Of a DNA stretch of 64,000 nt, positions 58,401-64,000 are shown one piece after another. A model generated the notes under the pieces. The model was not told where the DNA came from, ran no database searches, and saw only the letters and a program-made list of their open reading frames with translations. Origin of the DNA: Rhodamnia argentea. Its lineage: Eukaryota > Streptophyta > Magnoliopsida > Myrtales > Myrtaceae. How positions within the stretch are numbered: the first letter of the stretch is position 1; the number at the start of each line of letters is the position of its first letter. The stretch lies in NCBI RefSeq assembly GCF_020921035.1, contig NC_063150.1, positions 11,408,001 to 11,472,000 of the forward strand, given 5' to 3'. The position numbers and the translations under genes were made by a program.

Positions 58401-59165
58401 ATCCAGGTTATTACAGGTACCGAGTTCGATTTTCGCACTCTGTAAAAATCCTGTGATTAATCGTTTCTAGGTGTTGTGTAGTAATACAATCCACGTTTTG
58501 AAAAAATTGGGATTTTTTTTTGGACGAGTCATTTCCGTAAACAAGATTGGCAAAAAAATGTTTTATCAATGCAAGTATATGCTTTGGTTGCCAAGCTTGA
58601 TAAAATACCTTCGTGGACATGCTGTCGTTGGCAGACACCGAGTCCCGCTTCGAACTCGGCCCCCGACTCGTCCTCGACTCTTTCTTCTTCGACTCGACTC
58701 CAACCCCTCCAGATCTTTTCAACAGCTTCTCCAGTTTCACGCACTTCTTCGCCGCAAACTCCTTCAACACATCTTCCACCAACCCAACGCCAAAAAAAAA
58801 AGGAGAAGAAGAACAAGCCAAACCCCTCAGAAATCGAAAAATAAAGAACCACAGAGCCCAGAGAATCCGCGGCTACGCGTGAAAACTCGGTACATACCTT
58901 CGAAGCTAATGAGCCGATAGACCTGCCCGATGTGCAGAGTGTCATCGGGCCGCAGGAGCCTGAGATGCCTCGACGGTGCGCCGCTCTCGCCATTCGCCGC
59001 GGCCGCCGTCGGAGGAGAGGCGGCGATCACGTGGGCGACGTAGTGCCCCGGGTTTGCCGACATGATCTGGTGGGCGCTCACGGACCAGTGCAGCCTCTCC
59101 ACCTTGGTCCCCTCGGGGTGGTGGATCGCCACGGTCGCCGCATCCGCCGCTTGGCAGTTCCCCAT
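55479..59165 (-). CDS. DUF4228 / PADRE-domain protein
   Basis: Three exons: 59165-58898, 58772-58609 and 55610-55479. They join in phase (GAAG/GTATGT to GGAAG/ATGTG; ACGAAG/GTATTT to TTCAG/GAG) to give 187 residues, the normal length. The protein has the family layout: MGNCQAADAATVAIHHPEG at the start, with Gly2 in an N-myristoylation context; WSVSAHQIM; NPGHYVAHVI; LRLLRPDDTLHIGQVYRLISF; EDVLKEFAAKKCVKLEKLL; and a C-terminal RRWEPALQSISEIG, which is the conserved PADRE tail. A Gly/Ser stretch precedes the tail. PADRE genes respond to pathogens and stress; their biochemical role is unknown. I prefer the ATG at 59165 to the in-frame ATG at 59195 because only it exposes MGNC. The second intron is almost 3 kb. 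Confidence 0.9.
58142..58389. repeat. Two-unit tandem duplication, 124 bp
   Basis: GTCATTGTTTATGCAT begins both units (58142 and 58266). They share AATCACGANTTCTAATNACTATTGTCTTG and AGGCATGCGNNTGCC. Identity is about 90% by eye. It lies inside the PADRE intron. Confidence 0.85.
58345..58500 (+). mobile_element. Possible SINE
   Basis: TGCCTATTGGTAAAGGG resembles an A box and GAGTTCGATTTTCGC a B box, about 70 bases apart, as in tRNA-derived SINEs. There is no clear tail. The preceding 124-bp unit carries a second copy of the A-box region. Confidence 0.35.
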
Positions 59166-59441
59166 CCGAATCCAACCCTTTCTTTCTTTCTCCAAAAGAG
59201 AGAAAAACGAATATCAAGAAAATATCGTCGGGGGAGTTTCCCAATGATTAGGGGTTGAGAAGAGTTGGTGGCATTTATTGGCTCTGACGCTGGCCACTGA
59301 ACGGCGGGAATCGAGAGGGTTCTCTTTTTCTCTCCCGATGACGACAAAAAGCTGGAGAAAACGGAACAAAGAGAGGTCTTTTAGCAGGGAAAAACAGAGA
59401 CGTTGGACGAGGAAAAATGGAAATAGGGAAAGCGAAATCTG

Positions 59442-59450
<9 letters not shown>

Positions 59451-59510
<60 letters not shown>
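59451..59510. repeat. (GA)n microsatellite, about 29 repeats
   Basis: An uninterrupted GA run on the plus strand, read as CT in the leader of the minus-strand PADRE gene, about 285 bases before its ATG. Further GA clusters occur at 59640-59680 and 59722-59737. Confidence 0.95.
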
Positions 59511-59513
<3 letters not shown>

Positions 59514-61240
59514 TGATGGGTACACGAGGAGGATGATGATGATGATGAAGATGAAGGCGAGAAGGTGGGAGTGGTGTGATGTGGGAGATTTTGGTGTCTT
59601 CTTCTTCGTTATAGCAGCTCCTGCTGCTGCTGCTGCTGGTGAGAGAGGGAGAGAGGGGAGAGGGAGAGAGAGAGATTGGAGACGTGTTAGATCTGCAAAA
59701 ACCCACCTGCGATTTCGATCGCGAGAGAGAGAGAGAGATGGGAGGTTTTCGTCCGACCTAAAAAGGTGAAAGTTGTTATTCGCACGTAAGACCAAAACTT
59801 GGAGCGATGATCAGAAATCGGACGACGAGAGATGGGATGGCCCCAGTTTTTGACGGAAGTGGCGTGGGTGGGGCGTTGGATTCGGACGGTCAGAGAAAAC
59901 TGGGTGCGTGATCAGATCACTAGGTAGGACTGAATATGGAATGCGACCGAAATGGCAAAAATGTCAAAAACGATTTTGGTTTGGCGTCTTTTATTAGGTC
60001 TAGTCCCACCAAAAGTTTTATTCGCACCAGCATCATCCATGCCGCCGATCGTGGTGGCTTAAGTCCCCACCAGGACTTCCCGCAGTTTCCAAAGAAGTCG
60101 TCTCTCTCAAATTCGTTCGGCGATAATAACTTGTCTATATCGATCTTGTCAAGGCGCACGTGTGAGGATGCTAGGCCAATCGATGTCTCACGCCGTAACT
60201 CATTAGGATTTCAAGTGGATATATGTACACCTGAATATGTTGACACACTCGGGCTCGGACTTCTTGTGGGTGATCATTTAGGGTTAATGTATTAAGTTTC
60301 CGCTGCGCCGATTCCATAAATTTCGATGTGATTTGAAGGCCAAACCAAATCAATCGGTATAAGCACAGTTGGACAACGACTCTTTTCTTACTTATTGGAA
60401 AAGAACCAAAGTAAATACTGGATTCAAGCCGGATCAAATCATGACCAAAGAGATTTTTGCACTTTACAAAATTGTTTCCAATATGCCACAAGAGAAGTGC
60501 ACGTAATCGTATTATCTTGATCCAAAATTCCAAATTGACCAACAAAAGTCCAAATTGAACAACAAGGTATGATGTTCTTCATGATGTCGCCTTAAACATT
60601 AATAAAAGATGATTGCAAAGTTAATAATACCAACATATACGCCATATACGTAAAAAACAGCTTTCCGGTTTGGTTTGATTCTAAATTTTGTTGAGGCCAA
60701 ACCAAACTACGATGTGGTGCAAACTACAAACATTTTTTTTTTTATAAAAAAAACCCACCTCTCGTAAACGGAACCAAACCAGTAAAACAGTTCAGTTCGA
60801 TTTTGATTAAACGGTTCGAGTTGCATTATGCTCATCCCGTAGTAAGAACTATAGAACAATGGATACATGTCACGATCTTGTGATCGAGATGGCTAACGAA
60901 AACATCATGCGCGACGGCAGATCACATCGCTCTATTTAGTACTATGAATGCTTAAACTACACTGGACGTAGGACAAGCGACCGGCTGGTATGCCTGTTGT
61001 CCCGGTGATTAGTAGGTTTTAACCGAAGCGCCATGATTGTGTGAACATATGAAGTGTCATGCATCAGCATGGTGCTGCGATAATGGATTTCCCACTGGCA
61101 TAAGTTAGCATAAGATAAAGTAAACATCACGTCTGCTAAGATTTTTCGAAAATGTCCATTTTCCGTGTCCGGCGAGAAATCTATTCGAGCTTTCAAAAAT
61201 GTGAAATTCGTACCTCAGTAGTTGATTTAAACTAAGGGGG
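59511..61240. other. Promoter side of the PADRE gene, then intergenic DNA
   Basis: No gene. A GC-richer stretch to about 59900 is probably leader and promoter. Around 60650-60840 lies GGTTTGGTTTGATTC ... AACGGTTCGAGTTGCATTATGCTCATCCC, like one end of a hAT element. Confidence 0.4.
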
Positions 61241-62428
61241 AAAAAAGCATTAAAAGTCCTAAAACTTCATGTATGAAATGCAATAAAATCCGTGAAATCA
61301 AATCCCATATTTTTTTACTAAAACAACCATACCGAAAAGTTGCTGACGAGACGCTCAAAACTTGACTTTTTGTCGACATCCTTATATTATACTGTTCAAA
61401 GTAAGTTTCGGACTTAAATGTGCAAATTTTGGAAAGGGAGCAGTATTGTCAATAATAGTATAATCTTAACCGTAGATTCACATACCATTATCACGTGTTT
61501 TGCATGAATCACTCATTAATTGGGAGATAATGCGGTCATAAATAACTAACGATCTTGTCATATTGTCGGGCTAGCAACTCCCTTTTGGACAATGTTCAAG
61601 AGTTGATTGCACCGAATAAAAGTTTTAAAACTGAAATAAATTTTCTAATGAAGATTTTGGACTTGATTCTCCATATATCTCTTTTAATTGGGAATTATAA
61701 TTTACCTTCCCCTTTAAGTGAACACATTCTCCAATCAGATCTCTTTAATTAGGCCTCCAATTGTGTTATTCCCGTATCTTGATGTCAAATTTTAATTTCT
61801 TCAGCGAGCACTTCGGTTACACTTGGGATAATAGTCCCAAAAATCATAAAACTATCATACGACTGTTAATTCAGTCTTACGCTTTTTAATTTGACTAATT
61901 TAATCTCAAATCTTTTAACGATTTGTCAATGTAGTCCTTTCCGACCATTTTGATAGGGAATTGCTAATATGGACAGTAGCCATCTTATAGAGCGCGACCG
62001 ACGCTAATGCAAACATATATATATATTTTACAGTTTTTCTGAATTTTTTGATGTCTTTCCTTTTTTTTTTTCCTTTTGTTTTCCCTATTTCCCTTCACCG
62101 GTTGCTGAGGCCTCGGTGACGGCTGGATTGCCCTCACCAGCCACAAGGTGAAGGCGGCGTAGTGAGGGCAAGATTTTCAAGAAAAAGCACGCAGCGATTT
62201 TTTCTGAATTTATTGCCATTTCAATTGACTAATAACTTATTCTGTACAAGATGGTGCTCAGAGCACTAACGGAATTTCACGATCATTGGTTCATTTAAGG
62301 TGCCTTGGTCCCGGTCATTATTACCGATTGTTTCGATCATGATGAACTTGGCAATATATCTTATCTACTAAAATTTCCTTATCACGACAAAAAAAAAATT
62401 GTTACTACAAAATATTTCCACTTAATCA
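61241..62428. other. Intergenic DNA with MITE-arm relics
   Basis: The arm-like phrase CTAATTTAATCTCAAATCTTTTAACG occurs at 61900, followed by (TA)n, a T-rich tract and a GC core at 62095-62165 (CACCGGTTGCTGAGGCCTCGG) of the palindromic type. No matching right arm is seen. A frame at 61555-61752 is not convincing. Confidence 0.4.
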
Positions 62429-62429
62429 T

Positions 62430-62736
62430 CCCCCTGGTAAACGGCGGCCGTAACGATAATGGTCCTAAGGTAGCGGAATTCCTTGTCGGGTAAGTTCCAA
62501 CCAGCACGAAAGGCGTAATGATCCGGGTACTGTCCCGGAGAAAAACTCGGTGAAATAAACATGTTTGTGAAGATGCAGACTACCCGCACTTGAACAGAAA
62601 GACCCCTATGAAGCTTTACTGTTCCCTGTGATTGGCTTTGGGCCTTTCCTACACAGCTTAGATAGAAGGCGAAAAAGGCCTCTTTTCGGGGGGCCTAAGC
62701 CATCAGTGAGATACTACTCTAAAAGAGCTAGAATTC
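62430..62736 (+). pseudogene. rrn23 fragment: Nuclear insertion of plastid DNA: fragment of 23S rRNA
   Basis: The sequence follows domain IV/V of plastid 23S rRNA in sense orientation: GTAAACGGCGGCCGTAAC, GGTCCTAAGGTAGCG, TTCCTTGTCGGGTAAGTTCC, CACGAAAGGCGTAA, GACTACC, GAAGCTTTACTGTTCCCTG, GATTGGCTTTGGGCCTTTCC, GGGGGGCCTAAGCCATCAGT and AAGAGCTAGAATTCTAA. TTCCCTG and the following GATTGGCTTTGGGCC point to the plastid gene and not the mitochondrial one. Most differences from the expected sequence are C to T or G to A (for example AACGGT read as AATGGT, TAGACATGTCTG read as TAAACATGTTTG), the mark of methylated cytosine decay in nuclear DNA. It is not functional. Confidence 0.92.
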
Positions 62737-63017
62737 TAAACAAACTAAATTAGTGGGTAACATATACGAATATATAGCTGTAACACTTCAAAGTTGGGTG
62801 AGACAGCTTCTAGTTTGAGGTGGCCACAACTTTGGAGGGTTTGCCAAACACCTTATCAGAGTTACATTATTCGATTGTGTGATTGTAACGACTATAGGAA
62901 AGCTTTACCGGCATGGCCATGGGCTAATTCGAGTGGTGCATCAGTGTTGTATTCATGCATGTCATGTCATGTCACTTTTCTCGTACGTAAATAGATGTCT
63001 GTTTCTAGGGACATCGT

Positions 63018-64000
63018 TGTTGGAAATATGGGATAAATTGAAGGGTGTATGAATGAGAAATTGATGCTCAAAGAACACCCTTGAGTTGAAAGTGGAAAAG
63101 TGGAAGACATTAATCCCACATTAAAAAGGAAGAATGCTTTAGAGTACTTTATGGATAGTTACCCTCCTTTTGGAGTGGTAACTATCATAGAACAAGCACT
63201 ATGCCTCGCGTGTAGGGCGTAGGGGGTGCAAATCTCGGGGCCCGACGAGCTAAAACTTGGGCGTGAGCGCACGACAAGAATGTAGAATCGAAAGGTGGGC
63301 CTCGTGAAAAGCCTAATTTTGCCTTCCGGTTTATTTTTCCAACTCAAACTGTTACAAGTTTTTTTTTTTGTAACAGCTATTGAATCAATTGAGTAACGGT
63401 AGATTAATGACATTGTTGTCACAAAATTAATATTATAATGGCAGATTTAATCTCGATTGAGTAATGACAGATTAATGGCATTGCTGCAACAAAATCAATA
63501 TTATAATGGTAGATTTAATCAGCTGTTATTATTCTTTTTCCGAAATGCCCCCCACTTACCCTAGAAGTAGATGGCTTCCTATTCTAATTTTTATGCACCA
63601 GAAAATCTTCTCCCTCTTTTTTTATTCTCAGATTTGTATTATTTTTTTTATAGTGTTCGGTTCAGGTTTGTTCAAGTTCGCCGAAGGCTTTGAAGTGTTG
63701 TGCTTGCTTCTTTGTTGCCAACCGTTGTATCCTGGGAGATATATGTTCACGAAAACTCGAGCACGTACTAGAGGAGACGAATCTGTTTTAAGGAAACTAT
63801 GTCAAACACAGGCTTCGGTATTATTTATATCGATTCCATTTCTTTTCGATATTGTTATTGCAATTTCATTTCTGTTCAATTCTGTTATTGTATTGTTATT
63901 GTACTGCACCGTTATAATTTCATTTTTAGTGCGTTTATCAATTTGTATACTGTTTATAATGTTTATACTATAGCTATATTGAATTTTGTTACAATCTTAA
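63018..64000 (+). mobile_element. Probable LTR, cut by the window edge
   Basis: TGTTGGAAATATGGG at 63018 is a common start of plant Ty1-copia LTRs, followed by ATCCCACATTAAAAAGGAAGA and a T-rich pyrimidine stretch as in such LTRs. No end is seen before 64000, so neither the second LTR nor internal coding DNA can be checked. The upstream duplication is not determinable. Confidence 0.45.
63388..63520. repeat. Two-unit tandem repeat, 68 bp, in the LTR-like region
   Basis: ATTGAGTAACGGTAGATTAATG and ATTGAGTAATGACAGATTAATG begin at 63388 and 63456; both units end AATATTATAATGGNAGATTTAATC. Confidence 0.85.

Larger units (their letters stand above)
55611..58608 (-). other. Large second intron of the PADRE gene
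   Basis: 2,998 bases, AT-rich, with no gene. It contains MITE-arm DNA (57300-57500, with inverse words GTGATCCTTAAGCTTTTAATTTGTTCAATGTGG type and ATTGAACAAATTATAAATTC), a GATTTGAAAAATATTTTTTT relic at 56940, and the tandem duplication and SINE-like sequence listed separately. Confidence 0.7.

Noticed and set aside
58471..58993. Several overlapping frames on both strands around the PADRE exons
   Set aside because: They are shadows of the spliced PADRE exons; only the minus-strand reading gives the DUF4228 motifs with matching phases.
59214..59795. 193-codon minus-strand frame upstream of the PADRE gene
   Set aside because: It consists largely of Ser-Leu repeats produced by the GA microsatellite and has no homology that I recognise.
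63388..63520. Regular repeats at 63388, 58142, 32427 and 10879 considered as CRISPR-like arrays
   Set aside because: They are direct tandem duplications with two or three units and no unique spacers, in a plant nuclear sequence.

Overview
This is a stretch of nuclear DNA from a flowering plant, almost certainly a eudicot and probably a woody rosid (the rank below that is a guess). The genes have GT-AG introns, plant-specific families, an organellar ribosomal protein with a presequence, an insertion of plastid rRNA, and AT-rich intergenic DNA full of plant transposon relics. I rebuilt seven recognisable genes exon by exon; in six every intron phase closes, and the seventh closes except for one extra base.

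Layout. 1-4.4 kb: transposon relics. 4.4-4.9 kb: a small membrane protein of unknown function (minus strand). 6.3-10.6 kb: a Golgi GH43 exo-beta-1,3-galactosidase (minus). 11.8-14.5 kb: a nine-exon multispanning membrane protein (minus) with a one-base frameshift in its last exon. 15-20.9 kb: no convincing gene, but a LINE fragment and two TIR transposons with 8-bp target duplications. 20.9-26.6 kb: a DG1-type pentatricopeptide protein (plus). 27.8 kb: a 221-bp hAT-type element with a perfect target duplication. 29.5-30 kb: mitochondrial ribosomal protein bL12m (plus). 35.6-40.6 kb: a telomere-repeat-binding Myb/H1-type protein, TRB (minus). 44.1-50.5 kb: a NEMP/PNET2 inner nuclear membrane protein (minus). 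51-54 kb: inverted-repeat elements, a long G tract and a diverged 1-kb tandem duplication. 55.5-59.2 kb: a DUF4228/PADRE protein with a 3-kb second intron (minus). 62.4-62.7 kb: a decayed piece of plastid 23S rRNA. 63.0 kb to the end: what looks like the start of an LTR.

The genes are not a pathway. Their order (GH43, membrane protein, DG1, TRB, NEMP, PADRE) matches, from memory, the distal end of Arabidopsis chromosome 5 (about At5g67540-At5g67620) and partly its duplicate near At3g49840-At3g49880, so this is an old conserved block into which mobile DNA has been inserted.

The most unusual observations are (i) five tiny insertions, each a few bases ending in AAC or ACC joined to an A tract and flanked by exact 12-18 bp direct repeats, one of which has duplicated a splice donor of the TRB gene in frame, and (ii) a palindromic element family with copies immediately upstream of three of the conserved genes. 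I found no CRISPR array, operon or prokaryote-like system, and none is expected here.
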